Counted from the first letter of the stretch, positions 31,651 through 40,640 are shown. The stretch is 64,000 nucleotides of DNA from Nocardia sienata NBRC 100364 (GCF_001613205.1 NZ_BDBX01000012.1:1-64000); one strand, 5' to 3'. Notes: generated by a model not told the origin, from the sequence alone. Numbers and translations: made by a program.

Positions 31651-34047
31651 ATGAGTCGAGAGAGCCGGCCCGATCGCTCTTATGGGCGATCGTTGCTGAA
31701 TCGTGTCCTCGACGGCGTTCCGGCCACGGATTCGCGACTGACCCATATCGCCGAGATCCCGGGCCGGGCCGCAGCACCGGCCGAATGGCCGGCCTGGTCG
31801 GCTCCGGATGTCGTCGACGCGCTGCGTGCGGAAGGTATCGACACACCGTGGCGTCACCAGGCGGTCACCGCCGACCATGCCGCTCGCGGGCAGCATGTGG
31901 TGGTGGCGACCGGGACGGCGTCGGGAAAGTCGCTCGGTTACCAGCTCCCCGTTCTCACCGCACTGCATGAGGACCAGCGCGCGACCGCGCTGTACCTCGC
32001 CCCGACCAAGGCACTGGGCGCCGATCAACTCCGCATGGTCGGCGGACTCACCCGACACGGATCTCTGCGCCGGATCTCCGTCGCGGCCTACGACGGCGAC
32101 ACCCCCACCGAGATCCGGCAGTGGGTGCGCGCGGAGGCCCGCTGGCTGTTCACCAACCCCGACATGCTGCACTCCAGCCTGCTGCGCTCGCATCGCCGCT
32201 GGTCACGGTTTTTCCGGCGTCTGCGCTACGTAGTGGTCGACGAGTGTCACGCCTACCGGGGGTTGTTCGGTTCCCATGTGGCGCTGGTCCTGCGCCGATT
32301 GCGCCGCCTGGCGGCCCATTACGGCGCCGATCCGGTATTCGTCCTCTGCTCCGCGACGGCCGCCGATCCCGCCGCGGCGGCGTCCAGGTTGATCGGCGCC
32401 GACTGTGTGGCGGTGACCGAGGACGGGTCGCCGCGCGGACCGCGCACCGTCGCGTTCTGGGAGCCGCCGTTACTTACCGCGGTGACCGGGGAGAACGGTG
32501 CGCCCGTCCGGCTCGGTGCCACCACAGAGGCGGCACGTATCACCGCCGACCTGGTCCTGGAGGGAGCACGGACACTGACCTTCGCGCGTTCGCGCCGGGC
32601 GGCCGAACTGATCGCCGTCCACACCCGGCAGCGCCTGACCGAAATCGACCCCGCACTGGCGCCACGCGTCGCCGCCTACCGCGGTGGCTATCTGCCCGAG
32701 GACCGGCGGGCGCTGGAAGCCGGGCTCTCCGACGGGTCTCTGCTGGCCGCGGCGACGACGAACGCTCTGGAACTCGGGGTGGACATCGCCGGGCTCGACG
32801 CCGTGGTACTGGCCGGGTTCCCCGGCACGGTCGCCTCGTTCCGCCAGCAGATCGGCCGGGCCGGGCGCCGGACACAGGGGGCATTGGCCCTGCTGGTGGC
32901 CCGTGACGACCCCCTGGACACCTATCTCGTGCATCATCCCGAAGCACTGCTGGACCGCCCGGTGGAAGCCAGCATCATCGATCCCTCGAATCCGTACGTA
33001 CTCGGTCCGCAACTGCTCTGCGCGGCCATAGAATTACCCATCGCCGACACGGAGGCCCAAGCCCTCGGCGCCCATCGAGTACTTACGGAATTGGCAGGTC
33101 AGGGACTCCTCCGGCGACGAGGAGCCGAGGGCGGCAGCCGTTGGTTCTATACGGGTGCCGAACCGCCGCACGAAGATGTCGACATCCGCGGCGGTATCGG
33201 CACCCAGGTCGCGATCGTGGTTGCCGAAACCGGGCGGCTACTCGGCACGGCGGATGGCGGACGAGCCCCTGCCACCCTGCACGAAGGCGCCGTCCACCTA
33301 CACCAGGGCGAAAGCTATCTGGTCGAGGAACTGGACCTCGAGGGCGGTGTCGCACTGGTCCGCGCCGATACCCCGGGGTGGACGACCAGTGCCCGCCGGA
33401 TCACCTCCCTCACGCTGGACACGGTGCGCGAGAGCACGACCTTCGGCGAGGTCACCGCGGCTTTCGCAGACGTGACGGTGCGCAGCCAGGTGGTCGGCTA
33501 CCTGCGCACTCTGGTCACCGGGGAGGTCCTCGACCTGGTCGAACTCGACCTGCCCGAACAGACGCTGCCCACCACCGCCGTGCTCTACACCGTCACGCCC
33601 GACCTACTGGACCGCGCGGGGATCGAGGCCGCCGCGGTGCCGGGTGCCCTGCATGCCGCCGAACACGCGGCGATCGGTCTGTTGCCGTTGGTAGCGACCT
33701 GCGACCGATGGGACATCGGCGGGGTATCCACAGCTCAGCACCCCGACACCGGTCTGCCCACGGTCTTCGTGTACGACGGGCAGCCCGGTGGGGCCGGATT
33801 CGCCGAGCGCGGCTACACGATGCTGCGGCGCTGGCTCGCCGCCACGCTCGCGGCGGTGGAGGCGTGTACCTGCCGTAACGGGTGCCCGTCCTGCGTGCAG
33901 TCGCCCAAGTGCGGGAACGGCAACGATCCCCTGGAAAAAGCCGGGGCGAGCCGCTTGTTGACCGCGATTCTCGCCGAGCTCACCCACTCGGAACGTCGAC
34001 GCGCCACGGCTATGGGGCACCCTGGTGGTCACGGTGTTGCCGGATGA
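31651..34047 (+). CDS. DEAD/DEAH-box helicase with DUF1998 (MZB) C-terminal domain
   Basis: The 798-residue protein is a superfamily 2 helicase of the Hrq1/YprA type, homologous to Rv3649. Motif I VATGTASGKSLGYQ is near residue 87, motif II VVDECHAY near 195, and the helicase-C part contains ATTNALELGVDIAGLDAV and QQIGRAGRRTQGALALLVA. The C-terminal DUF1998/MZB module ends in C-x-C-x3-C-x2-C (TCRNGCPSCVQSPKCGNGND). A role in DNA repair is likely by family. The ATG at 31651 is preceded by GGAAGG and AGG; earlier in-frame codons do not fit the family. Confidence 0.93.
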   Translation: MSRESRPDRSYGRSLLNRVLDGVPATDSRLTHIAEIPGRAAAPAEWPAWSAPDVVDALRAEGIDTPWRHQAVTADHAARGQHVVVATGTASGKSLGYQLPVLTALHEDQRATALYLAPTKALGADQLRMVGGLTRHGSLRRISVAAYDGDTPTEIRQWVRAEARWLFTNPDMLHSSLLRSHRRWSRFFRRLRYVVVDECHAYRGLFGSHVALVLRRLRRLAAHYGADPVFVLCSATAADPAAAASRLIGADCVAVTEDGSPRGPRTVAFWEPPLLTAVTGENGAPVRLGATTEAARITADLVLEGARTLTFARSRRAAELIAVHTRQRLTEIDPALAPRVAAYRGGYLPEDRRALEAGLSDGSLLAAATTNALELGVDIAGLDAVVLAGFPGTVASFRQQIGRAGRRTQGALALLVARDDPLDTYLVHHPEALLDRPVEASIIDPSNPYVLGPQLLCAAIELPIADTEAQALGAHRVLTELAGQGLLRRRGAEGGSRWFYTGAEPPHEDVDIRGGIGTQVAIVVAETGRLLGTADGGRAPATLHEGAVHLHQGESYLVEELDLEGGVALVRADTPGWTTSARRITSLTLDTVRESTTFGEVTAAFADVTVRSQVVGYLRTLVTGEVLDLVELDLPEQTLPTTAVLYTVTPDLLDRAGIEAAAVPGALHAAEHAAIGLLPLVATCDRWDIGGVSTAQHPDTGLPTVFVYDGQPGGAGFAERGYTMLRRWLAATLAAVEACTCRNGCPSCVQSPKCGNGNDPLEKAGASRLLTAILAELTHSERRRATAMGHPGGHGVAG

Positions 34048-34257
34048 GTGAAAGCGGGCAGAGTACGCATACCCGCCGGCCGAATTAAGAGGATAAGCAT
34101 CATATTAACTGAATCGTTGCTAAAGGACCGGTCGGTAGCTACAGAGAGTGCTTTCGTATCAATTCCGGAACATATGTCGAATTCGAGTAACGGACCATTA
34201 ATTGCCGTCGCTAAGTGAATACCGTATTCGCCGTTAACAAAATTCGACATAGTGCGA
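34048..34257. other. AT-rich gap between the helicase and the tad locus
   Basis: About 210 bp with visibly lower GC than both neighbours (many AATT and TTAA words). A 73-codon minus-strand frame (34029-34250) crosses it and the helicase 3' end, but shows no recognisable domain or ribosome-binding site. The region separates convergent units; no clear terminator hairpin was found. Confidence 0.4.
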
Positions 34258-34704
34258 TCACGGCGCTTCTCCGACCGGCCCGGCTCGCGCAACCGCTCGT
34301 ATACTCCGCGTCCCGAACGGACCCAACGGTATTGTTTCTTCGATCGAGATCACGGCCTCCCAGCCGTCTATCTCGCACCGCGCGACATGAGCCGCCATTC
34401 GCCGTCCGAGGGCCTGAGCCGCTGCGCATCCGGCTTCCGCGCCGTTCCAGAGTTCGCCCGCGGCCGCGAGGGCAGCCAGATCCGCCGCGGCCTGGGCTCG
34501 GTGCCGCGCCACGACCACCCCGCCGAACTGGACGACGAGCACGGTCACCACGATCAAGCCCGCCAGTGCCAGACATGCCGTGACCGTCGCGGAGCCCTCC
34601 TCACCTGCCGTGAGCCGCGGCCGGTACCGAATCGGACAGACGGGCCGAGTCGCACCCGCGCACCGCGTTCGCCGGTACGGCGGCGTTCGATCTCGGCTAC
34701 TCAC
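34258..34704 (-). CDS. TadE/G-like pilus-assembly protein (Rv3654c type)
   Basis: The 148-residue protein starts at a GTG overlapping the upstream TGA (GTGA). After a basic N-terminus it has GSATVTACLALAGLIVVTVLVVQFG, a single membrane helix preceded by a Gly-Ser cleavage-like motif. VVVARHRAQAAADLAALAAAGELW follows, the conserved Rv3654c/TadG-like helix. Such pseudopilin-like proteins are exported and anchor the Flp/Tad machinery. It is the last gene of the tad operon. In M. tuberculosis the homolog has also been reported as a secreted effector. Confidence 0.82.
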   Translation of the reverse strand: MSSRDRTPPYRRTRCAGATRPVCPIRYRPRLTAGEEGSATVTACLALAGLIVVTVLVVQFGGVVVARHRAQAAADLAALAAAGELWNGAEAGCAAAQALGRRMAAHVARCEIDGWEAVISIEETIPLGPFGTRSIRAVARAGPVGEAP

Positions 34705-35111
34705 GGGCTCGGATCCGGCTCTGTTGCCGCCACCGCCTCGGCGCGCAGCCGCAGAACGGGTAACAGCGGAGTATCGGACGCTACGACAGCGATCACCCGA
34801 CCGCCCTCGTAGCGCAGCGAGATATCCGCCCCTTCCGGTGCCACCCCGCGCGCGGCGACCTCCGCGGCACCACGATCGCCGCGGGCCGCCAGCCGGGCAG
34901 CCTCGCGCGCGGCGTCCACACACCGCACCTGGGTCACCACCGCCAGCATTGCTCCGATGCACAACACGGCGGTAGCGGCGATCGCGGCGATCGCGATCGC
35001 CGCTTCGACGGTCACCGACCCGGTCTCGTCGGTGATCGGGCGCCGAAACGCACCGACAGCGCTGCCGGCGTCGGCGGCCCCGGTGCCCGTCGAGCCGATC
35101 GGATACCTCAG
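34701..35111 (-). CDS. TadE-like pseudopilin (Rv3655c type)
   Basis: The coding part contains DETGSVTVEAAIAIAAIAATAVLCIGAMLAVVTQVRCVDAAREAARLAARGD, the TadE motif with a prepilin-like G-S/E site, one membrane helix, and the conserved CVDAAREAARLAARG helix. No ATG, GTG or TTG starts a full-length version. A CTG at 35111 overlaps the DUF4244 stop codon (CTGA) and would give 136 residues. The only canonical start is GTG 35015 (104 residues), which would remove the residues before the processing site. The CTG is chosen because of the operon overlap pattern, with low certainty. It overlaps the next gene by 4 nt. Confidence 0.7.
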   Translation of the reverse strand: MRYPIGSTGTGAADAGSAVGAFRRPITDETGSVTVEAAIAIAAIAATAVLCIGAMLAVVTQVRCVDAAREAARLAARGDRGAAEVAARGVAPEGADISLRYEGGRVIAVVASDTPLLPVLRLRAEAVAATEPDPSP

Positions 35112-35344
35112 ACGCTGGTGTTCAGCGCCTTCTCGATGATCCCGGTCAGCGCATCGGGGATGCTCTCGCCGGTCACCACGGTGTACAGCACCGCGCCGAA
35201 AGCGGCCGCGGCTATGGTCCCGATCGCGTACTCGACCGTGCTCATCCCCTCCTCCTCCGCCACCACGCGCAGCAGCCGTGCGTTCGCCCTTCGCCACACT
35301 CCCCGCGCCGGCTTCCACGCGTTCCACATCGTCGTTGGGCTCAT
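35108..35344 (-). CDS. DUF4244 Flp-pilin-like protein (Rv3656c type)
   Basis: The 78-residue protein has a basic leader of about 30 residues, then EEEGMSTVEYAIGTIAAAAFGAVLYTVVTG. This is the Flp-type pilin motif (G/M-S-T-V-E-Y-A) with a single helix and a short C-terminal tail. The Glu five residues after the predicted cleavage site is the pilin hallmark. It is probably the major pilus subunit of this tad locus, processed by a prepilin peptidase encoded elsewhere. The ATG at 35344 follows GAGGGGG; a GTG two codons earlier is possible. Confidence 0.86.
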   Translation of the reverse strand: MSPTTMWNAWKPARGVWRRANARLLRVVAEEEGMSTVEYAIGTIAAAAFGAVLYTVVTGESIPDALTGIIEKALNTSV

Positions 35345-35422
35345 GAGCACCCCGACCCCCTCTCTTCTCGGCTCGTACAGCCGTTCCGTACGAGCACAAC
35401 TCGGTAGCCGCCGGCCGCGGCG

Positions 35423-36019
35423 TCACAGCAGGCCCCCGCCCAGCACCCCACCTGCCAGGCCGACGATGACCGGCACTATGCCCAGGCAGATGAACGCCGG
35501 TAGGAAACACAGGCCCAAGGGTCCGCCGATCAGGACACCGGCCCGTTCGGCCCGCGCGGTCGCCGCTTCCTCTGCCTGGGTGCGGCGCTCCCCGGCGAGT
35601 TCGCCTATGGCTGCCGCCAGTGATGCACCCGAGCGCGCCGAGCGCCGTGCCAGCCGGGCGAGCGCGTCGAATTCGGGAGCCGGGGAGGTACCGGATTCGG
35701 TGGGAGCCCATGCCACGGCCGGGTCGGCACCGAGGGCGAGCAGATCGGCCACCCGCTGTAGCCGGTCCGATAGCGAATCGGGTGCGGCCGGCGCGACAGC
35801 ACGCAGTGCGGCGGCGGTCGGTAAACCGGCCCGTAGACAGGCGGCCAGCAGATCGAACAGCGTCGCGATCGCGACCGGGTCGGCGGCCGCGACGGGTTTC
35901 GGGCCCTCTACCCGCCGGGCAGCCGTATCGAAGCTCAACCGGGACACCACCGACGGTGGGGCCGGTACCAGCAGGATCGCGACGGACAGCAGGGTGAACG
36001 GCCAGGCGTGGAACGCCAT
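35423..36019 (-). CDS. tadC: TadC-like type II/IV secretion membrane protein (T2SSF domain)
   Basis: The 198-residue protein has an N-terminal helix, a T2SSF cytoplasmic region (LFDLLAACLRAGLPTAAALRAVA at about 54-76, SGASLAAAIGELAGERR at about 127-143) and a C-terminal pair of helices (LGLCFLPAFICLGIVPVIVGLAGGVL). It is a half-length T2SSF protein, like Rv3657c, and probably pairs with TadB as the inner-membrane platform of the pilus. A 183-bp gap without a gene separates it from tadB. Confidence 0.85.
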   Translation of the reverse strand: MAFHAWPFTLLSVAILLVPAPPSVVSRLSFDTAARRVEGPKPVAAADPVAIATLFDLLAACLRAGLPTAAALRAVAPAAPDSLSDRLQRVADLLALGADPAVAWAPTESGTSPAPEFDALARLARRSARSGASLAAAIGELAGERRTQAEEAATARAERAGVLIGGPLGLCFLPAFICLGIVPVIVGLAGGVLGGGLL

Positions 36020-36202
36020 CGTTGTTCCTTTCGGCGTCGTTCGAGAAGGCCGACCGGATGGACACCGCCGCCGCGCAGGCCGCGGACCGGAATCGGTGGG
36101 GCCCCTGGCGAGGCGTCGCTACGTGTACCGAGCTGTCCTCGTCTCGCCGGAAGAAGGTCCGCTCGGCGGCATGTCGGACGGAGTCGGCGGGCATATTCGG
36201 GT

Positions 36203-37024
36203 TCACCGCGGGGCCACCCGGTGGGTTATCTCGTCTGCCCAGAGCAATCCGGCACAGGCCAGCCCGGCGCCCAGCGGTAGGAGAAAGCGCCCCGCCGGGG
36301 AGACGAACAGTACGTGGAGCGGATGGGCACCCATCAGCTGGCCCAGACCTACACCCAGCACCGGCAGCACCGCAAGAATCGCCGCGGTGGCGCGAGCACC
36401 GGCCAGCGAAGCGTCGGTCCGGGTCCGGAATCTGATCCGGGCTGCAAGGTCGGCGCGGGCCGCCGCCAGCAGTTCGGCCAGCGCCAGGCCGTGTCTCTCG
36501 GCGACCTGCCAGGCATCGGCCACCCGACCCAGTTCGGCGGCTATCACCGAGTCGGGACGGAGCAATCCCTGCGCACCGGACCCGCCCAGCCTGCTGCGCG
36601 CCGAACCGACCGCGAAGGCCGCCGCCGCGATACCGCCGCTCTCCCGGGCGGCGATGGCGGCCGCGGCACTCGGGTGCGCGCCCACCCGCAGTTCGGAGAC
36701 GACGGCCTCGAGTCCTTCGAGGAGGTATCCGCATTCGGTGCGGTGCAGACGAGTCCGGCGGGAGCGGCGCACCCGCACCGCGATAGTGCCCGCGACGAGG
36801 AGCGCGGCCATCAGGCTGCCGCTCCCCAGCACGAACGCCAGCGCACATCCGATACCGACCGCCCCGCGTATCACCCACCGCATAGGAAGAACTCGTGTCC
36901 GACGAACTTCGAATACTCTGCCGAATCGCCGCCTGCCCGCGGGACCCGGTGTGAGCAACAGCGCCAGAGCGGTGCATCCCAATGCCGCCGCGACCGGGCC
37001 GCCCGCTATCACGATCGGGAACAT
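36203..37024 (-). CDS. tadB: TadB-like type II/IV secretion membrane protein (T2SSF domain)
   Basis: The 273-residue protein starts at the ATG at 37024, sharing a base with the tadA stop codon (TGATG). It has two N-terminal helices, a T2SSF core (YLLEGLEAVVSELRVGAHPSAAAAIAARESG and WQVAERHGLALAELLAAARADLAARIRFR) and two C-terminal helices. It is homologous to Rv3658c and forms the membrane platform with TadC. GTG 37027 is an alternative start. Confidence 0.86.
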   Translation of the reverse strand: MFPIVIAGGPVAAALGCTALALLLTPGPAGRRRFGRVFEVRRTRVLPMRWVIRGAVGIGCALAFVLGSGSLMAALLVAGTIAVRVRRSRRTRLHRTECGYLLEGLEAVVSELRVGAHPSAAAAIAARESGGIAAAAFAVGSARSRLGGSGAQGLLRPDSVIAAELGRVADAWQVAERHGLALAELLAAARADLAARIRFRTRTDASLAGARATAAILAVLPVLGVGLGQLMGAHPLHVLFVSPAGRFLLPLGAGLACAGLLWADEITHRVAPR

Positions 37025-38223
37025 CACCCGGTCCGCTCCGCGAGCACAGCCTGCAGTACCCCGGCCGCCGGTGCCGGGCCGGCCGCCCGCCACGCCGGGC
37101 GAATCTCCACCCGGCCGGCGCTGTCTCGCTGCACCACGCCGATTTCGGTGAGATACCGGAACCCGTCGGCTCGCCGCCGGACGTGCAGCACCACCTGAAC
37201 GGCAGCGGCCAATTGGCTGTGTAGCGCCGGCCGGTCCATTCCGCCCAGCCCCGCCAGCGCCTCGAGCCGCGCGGTCGCCTCCCGGATCGAGTTGGCGTGG
37301 ATCGTTCCCGCCCCGCCGTCGTGCCCGGTGTTCAACGCGGTGAGTAGGTCGACGACTTCCGGACCTCGCACTTCACCGACCACTATGCGGTCGGGACGCA
37401 TACGCAACGCCTGTCGGACCAGATCACGCAGCGTGATCTCCCCCGCACCTTCGATATTGGGCGGCCGGGCCACGAGGCGGACCACATGCGGATGCGGTGG
37501 TGCGAGTTCGGCCGCGTCCTCGACGCAGATGATGCGCTCCCCCTGATCCACCTCGGCGAGCAGGGCGGAGAGCAAGGTGGTTTTCCCCGCGCCGGTGCCC
37601 CCGACCACGAGGAAGGCCAGGCGGGCACGAACTATCTGCTGCAAAAGGAGTTTCGCGCCGGAGGGAACCGCACCGGACCTCGAGAGTGCGTCCAGGCCCT
37701 GGGTCGCCGGACGCAGGATCCGCAGTGACAGGCAGGTGCCACCGCGAGCGATGGGGGCCAGCACGGCGTGCAGCCGGACTCCGAAGCTCTGTCCGAGTAC
37801 CAGTTCCCGGCCGGACAGTTGCCCGTCGACCCAGGGCTGGGCATCGTCGAGACGACGACCTGCCGAGAGGGCCAGGCGCTGCGCCAGCCGCCGGACGGCG
37901 GCTTCGTCGGGAAAGCTCGTCGCGGTCCTTTCGACCCCGCGGCCCCGATCGATCCATACCGCGTCCGGAGCGGTGACCAGCACATCGGCGACCGCTGGAT
38001 CGTGCAACAGCGGTTCGAGCACACCCGCTCCGGTCAGTTCGGTCTGCAGCAGCCGCAGGGCGCGCAGCAGATCGGTATCCCCCAGCATGCCCCCGGCTTC
38101 GGCGCGGATGGCCGCCGCCACCCGTGCGGGGTCGGGCTCCGCGCGGTCTCCGGCCAGCCTTTCCCGCACCCGTTCCAGCAGTTCGGTCGTCACCACCCCC
38201 GGGTGTTCGGGGCCGGTGCTCAT
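37024..38223 (-). CDS. tadA: TadA-family pilus/secretion ATPase (CpaF type)
   Basis: The 399-residue protein is a hexameric secretion ATPase. An N-terminal regulatory domain ([18 protein letters not shown]) leads into [17 protein letters not shown]. The Walker [14 protein letters not shown] lies near residue 235, then [17 protein letters not shown] (Asp box), [32 protein letters not shown] (Walker B) and TIHANS (His box). The ATG overlaps the ssd stop codon by 4 nt. It powers assembly of the Flp-type pilus with TadB and TadC. Confidence 0.93.
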   Translation of the reverse strand: MSTGPEHPGVVTTELLERVRERLAGDRAEPDPARVAAAIRAEAGGMLGDTDLLRALRLLQTELTGAGVLEPLLHDPAVADVLVTAPDAVWIDRGRGVERTATSFPDEAAVRRLAQRLALSAGRRLDDAQPWVDGQLSGRELVLGQSFGVRLHAVLAPIARGGTCLSLRILRPATQGLDALSRSGAVPSGAKLLLQQIVRARLAFLVVGGTGAGKTTLLSALLAEVDQGERIICVEDAAELAPPHPHVVRLVARPPNIEGAGEITLRDLVRQALRMRPDRIVVGEVRGPEVVDLLTALNTGHDGGAGTIHANSIREATARLEALAGLGGMDRPALHSQLAAAVQVVLHVRRRADGFRYLTEIGVVQRDSAGRVEIRPAWRAAGPAPAAGVLQAVLAERTG

Positions 38224-39326
38224 CCGGCCCGCCGCGGGTCGGGTGGGCTCAGCACCGCCAGTACGGCATCGCAGGCGTCTCGCAGGGGCCCGCGCCGTAG
38301 CCGCAGACCCCGGCGTTCGAGCCGCGCGGCCAGGCCGGGTTGCGCCCGGACCGCCGCCAACAGTGGTAGGTCCAGCACCGCGGCGATATCGTGGCCGCGC
38401 AGGTTTCCGGGTGCCGGACCGCGCACCACCAGGCCGCGGTTGGGATTGCGCTGCGCGATCCATTCCACCGCGGCACCGGCTGCCGCCACCGCGCGCAACC
38501 GAGCCGGCACGACGAGCACCACGAGATCGGCGGCATCGAGTATCCGGTCCGTATGCGGACCGCGCTCGCTGGAGATATCGCAGACCACGAGATCACCCGC
38601 GTTTCGGGCGGCTTCGACCACCGCGTGCACCGCGGCCGCACCGATGGGGCCGGTCCGGCCCCGGCCCCGGCCGCTGGACAGCACCGACAACCCGCCGCCC
38701 GCCGCCGGGAGCGCATTGTGCAGTTCGGCGGCGGCGACCCGGCCGTCGTCCACGACCAGATCCGGCCAGCGCAGGCCCGGCGCATCTTCGATACCGAGCA
38801 GCAGATCGAGTCCGCCGCCGCGGGGCGCGGCGTCGACCAGCACCGTATGCGGCCGGAATCCGGCGGTGGCCGAGCGCAGCGCGGTCGCGGCGGCCAGCAC
38901 GGACGCCCCGGCACCGCCACCCGCCCCGGCCAGGGCGATCACCACTCCCCCGTCGGTGCGCTGTTCTCCGTATTCGGCGAATTTCTCGATGAGCCCGACC
39001 GCGGCGGCGGGGAGAGCGATCACCCGTTCGGCTCCGATCACGGCGGCAGCCTGCCAGTCGGCCAATCCGGGTTCACCGTCGGTGACTGTCACCACACCGC
39101 TGCGCCGTGGGGGCGCCGTGCCCGCGGACACCACGGCGGCCTCGGTGTCGAGCACCACCAGCGGCGCCGCCGACCAGGGGTGCCTGCCGGCGGGCGCCTC
39201 GGCTTCGTCGATTCGCCGACCGGCCGCGGCGGCGACCCGGCGCACTTCCTCGCGTAACCGTTCGTCCCGGATGAGCACCAGCACCGCGGGTGGCTCCCCG
39301 ACAGTGGGTGTCGCGTCGTGATCCAT
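38220..39326 (-). CDS. ssd: Ssd/CpaE-like septum-site protein, MinD/ParA fold
   Basis: The 368-residue protein has an N-terminal receiver-like region (VLVLIRDERLREEVRRVAAAAG) and a MinD/ParA-like domain: VIALAGAGGGAGASVLAAA at about 129-147, VLVDAAPRGGGLDLLLG and DLVVCDISSERG. The Walker A is degenerate: GAGGGAGAS at 134-142 lacks the Lys of GKT/S, so ATP binding is doubtful. CpaE relatives localise Tad machinery, and the M. tuberculosis homolog Rv3660c (Ssd) affects septation and dormancy responses. It is the first gene of the leftward tad operon. Confidence 0.9.
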   Translation of the reverse strand: MDHDATPTVGEPPAVLVLIRDERLREEVRRVAAAAGRRIDEAEAPAGRHPWSAAPLVVLDTEAAVVSAGTAPPRRSGVVTVTDGEPGLADWQAAAVIGAERVIALPAAAVGLIEKFAEYGEQRTDGGVVIALAGAGGGAGASVLAAATALRSATAGFRPHTVLVDAAPRGGGLDLLLGIEDAPGLRWPDLVVDDGRVAAAELHNALPAAGGGLSVLSSGRGRGRTGPIGAAAVHAVVEAARNAGDLVVCDISSERGPHTDRILDAADLVVLVVPARLRAVAAAGAAVEWIAQRNPNRGLVVRGPAPGNLRGHDIAAVLDLPLLAAVRAQPGLAARLERRGLRLRRGPLRDACDAVLAVLSPPDPRRAG

Positions 39327-39436
39327 GGGTCCAGAGTCGCCCGATCGGGCCTGCGCGAGCCGGTGGATTCGGCGATTGTGGACAACTCGCGGGCTGTGGA
39401 GAAATCTTCGAAGCCGGCGACCGCCCCTGGATAGAG

Positions 39437-39526
39437 GACGGCCCCAGCCGGGGGGGGAGGAGGCTGGGGCCGTCGGGGTTCAGCCCCGGGGGGTCGGGCT
39501 GAACACGCCTGGAACATGTCCAGGTG
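39437..39526 (-). ncRNA. 6C small RNA (B11-type)
   Basis: On the minus strand the sequence forms a small CCTGG/CCAGG hairpin, then GTTCAGCCC/GGGCTGAAC (9-bp stem, loop with six C) and a perfect 13-bp stem (39437-39449 with 39462-39474) whose loop holds eight C. Two stem-loops with runs of at least six loop cytosines define the 6C family. In M. tuberculosis the 6C/B11 RNA lies in the same Rv3660c-Rv3661 gap. A -10 TAGTAT (minus strand, 39533-39538) predicts a start near 39526 and a length of about 90 nt. 6C RNAs pair through their C loops with G-rich mRNA leaders; the second hairpin probably also terminates transcription. Confidence 0.85.
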
Positions 39527-39688
39527 CCAGCAATACTACACCCAAGAACGGCCCGGAACGCAAGCCCGACGAAGAAGAAGTTCCACAGGTCACCCTCACC
39601 CCCCATCCAATAAGAAAATCCCTGGTCAGCACGCATGCGGAGGCAGAGCAGGCAAGACACGCGACGCGCAGATGCCTATTCTGGAGCG

Positions 39689-40522
39689 GTGACGGGCTCC
39701 GGTGAAACGACACCATCTCCCGGCGATCGGCACCGCGCGAACGGCCGCATCGCCGCCTTCTTCGATCTGGACAAGACGGTGATAGCCAGATCGAGTACCT
39801 ACGTGTTCAGCAAACCGTTCTTCGCTCAGGGGCTGATCAATCGCCGAGCCGTACTGGAGAGCAGTTACGCCCACTTCATGTTCCTGCTCTCCGGCGCCGA
39901 CCACGACCAGATGGAGCGTATGCGAGCGCACCTCACCGATATGGTCGCAGGCTGGGACGTCGCCCAGATCCGATCGATCGTGGCGGACACCCTGCACGAG
40001 TTGGTGGACCCGCTGATCTACGCGGAGGCCGTCGACCTCATCGCCGACCACCGCATTCGCGGGCACGATGTGGTGATCGTCTCCGCCTCGGGCGAGGAGG
40101 TGGTGGCCCCGATCGCCGAAGCGCTGGGCGCCACCCATACCGCCGCGACCCGGATGGAGGTCGTGGACGGCAAGTACACCGGGGCAGTCGACTTCTACTG
40201 CTACGGCGAGGGAAAGGTCACCGCGATCGAGAAGCTCGCCGCAGCAGAGGGTTACGACCTCGCGCGCTGCTACGCGTATTCCGATTCGATCACCGATCTA
40301 CCGATGCTCACCGCGGTCGGACACCCCACCGCGGTCAATCCCGACCGCGGTCTGCGCCGCGAGGCAACGAACCGGGGCTGGCCCGTGCTCGGCTTCTCCA
40401 ACCCGGTCTCACTGTGGTCACGCTTTCGGGCGCCGTCGAAAACCGTGGCCACGGGACTCGCCGTCGCGGCCAGTGCGCTTATCGCCGCGGCAGTGACCTA
40501 CCGACTGCTGCGCCGACGATGA
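39689..40522 (+). CDS. HAD-superfamily subfamily IB hydrolase (SerB-like, Rv3661 type)
   Basis: The 277-residue protein is an HAD-IB phosphatase. The motif I aspartates Asp26 and Asp28 are in FFDLDKTVIA, motif II is VIVSASGEE, and motif III/IV is GKVTAIEKLA...CYAYSDSITDLPML. A C-terminal hydrophobic segment (VATGLAVAASALIAAAVTYRLL) followed by RRR could anchor it to the membrane. TATTCT (39677-39682) ends 6 nt before the GTG at 39689, so the mRNA is probably leaderless. The reading frame extends 18 codons upstream without support. The substrate is unknown; phosphoserine-like small phosphomonoesters are typical. Confidence 0.9.
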   Translation: MTGSGETTPSPGDRHRANGRIAAFFDLDKTVIARSSTYVFSKPFFAQGLINRRAVLESSYAHFMFLLSGADHDQMERMRAHLTDMVAGWDVAQIRSIVADTLHELVDPLIYAEAVDLIADHRIRGHDVVIVSASGEEVVAPIAEALGATHTAATRMEVVDGKYTGAVDFYCYGEGKVTAIEKLAAAEGYDLARCYAYSDSITDLPMLTAVGHPTAVNPDRGLRREATNRGWPVLGFSNPVSLWSRFRAPSKTVATGLAVAASALIAAAVTYRLLRRR

Positions 40523-40608
40523 GCACCCTTACGACCTGGCCTTATAGCATAAGACTCCGTCCGATGTGCCCGATTCTATTTGTTCCACCAAGTTGCGCCA
40601 GCCCTTGA

Positions 40609-40624
40609 TGTGAGTGCAGTCACA
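40609..40624. promoter_or_regulatory. Perfect Crp/GlxR operator
   Basis: TGTGA-GTGCAG-TCACA matches the Crp/GlxR consensus at all ten specified positions. It lies about 30 bp upstream of the start predicted for the Ms1-like RNA and just before a -10-like TAAAAAT (40628-40634). The cognate regulator is encoded at 56605. Confidence 0.8.
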
Positions 40625-40640
40625 GTGTAAAAATGGAGGC

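Noticed and set aside
34029..34250. A 73-residue protein gene in the AT-rich gap
   Set aside because: It overlaps the helicase 3' end, has no ribosome-binding site or recognisable domain, and may owe its open frame to AT-rich intergenic sequence.
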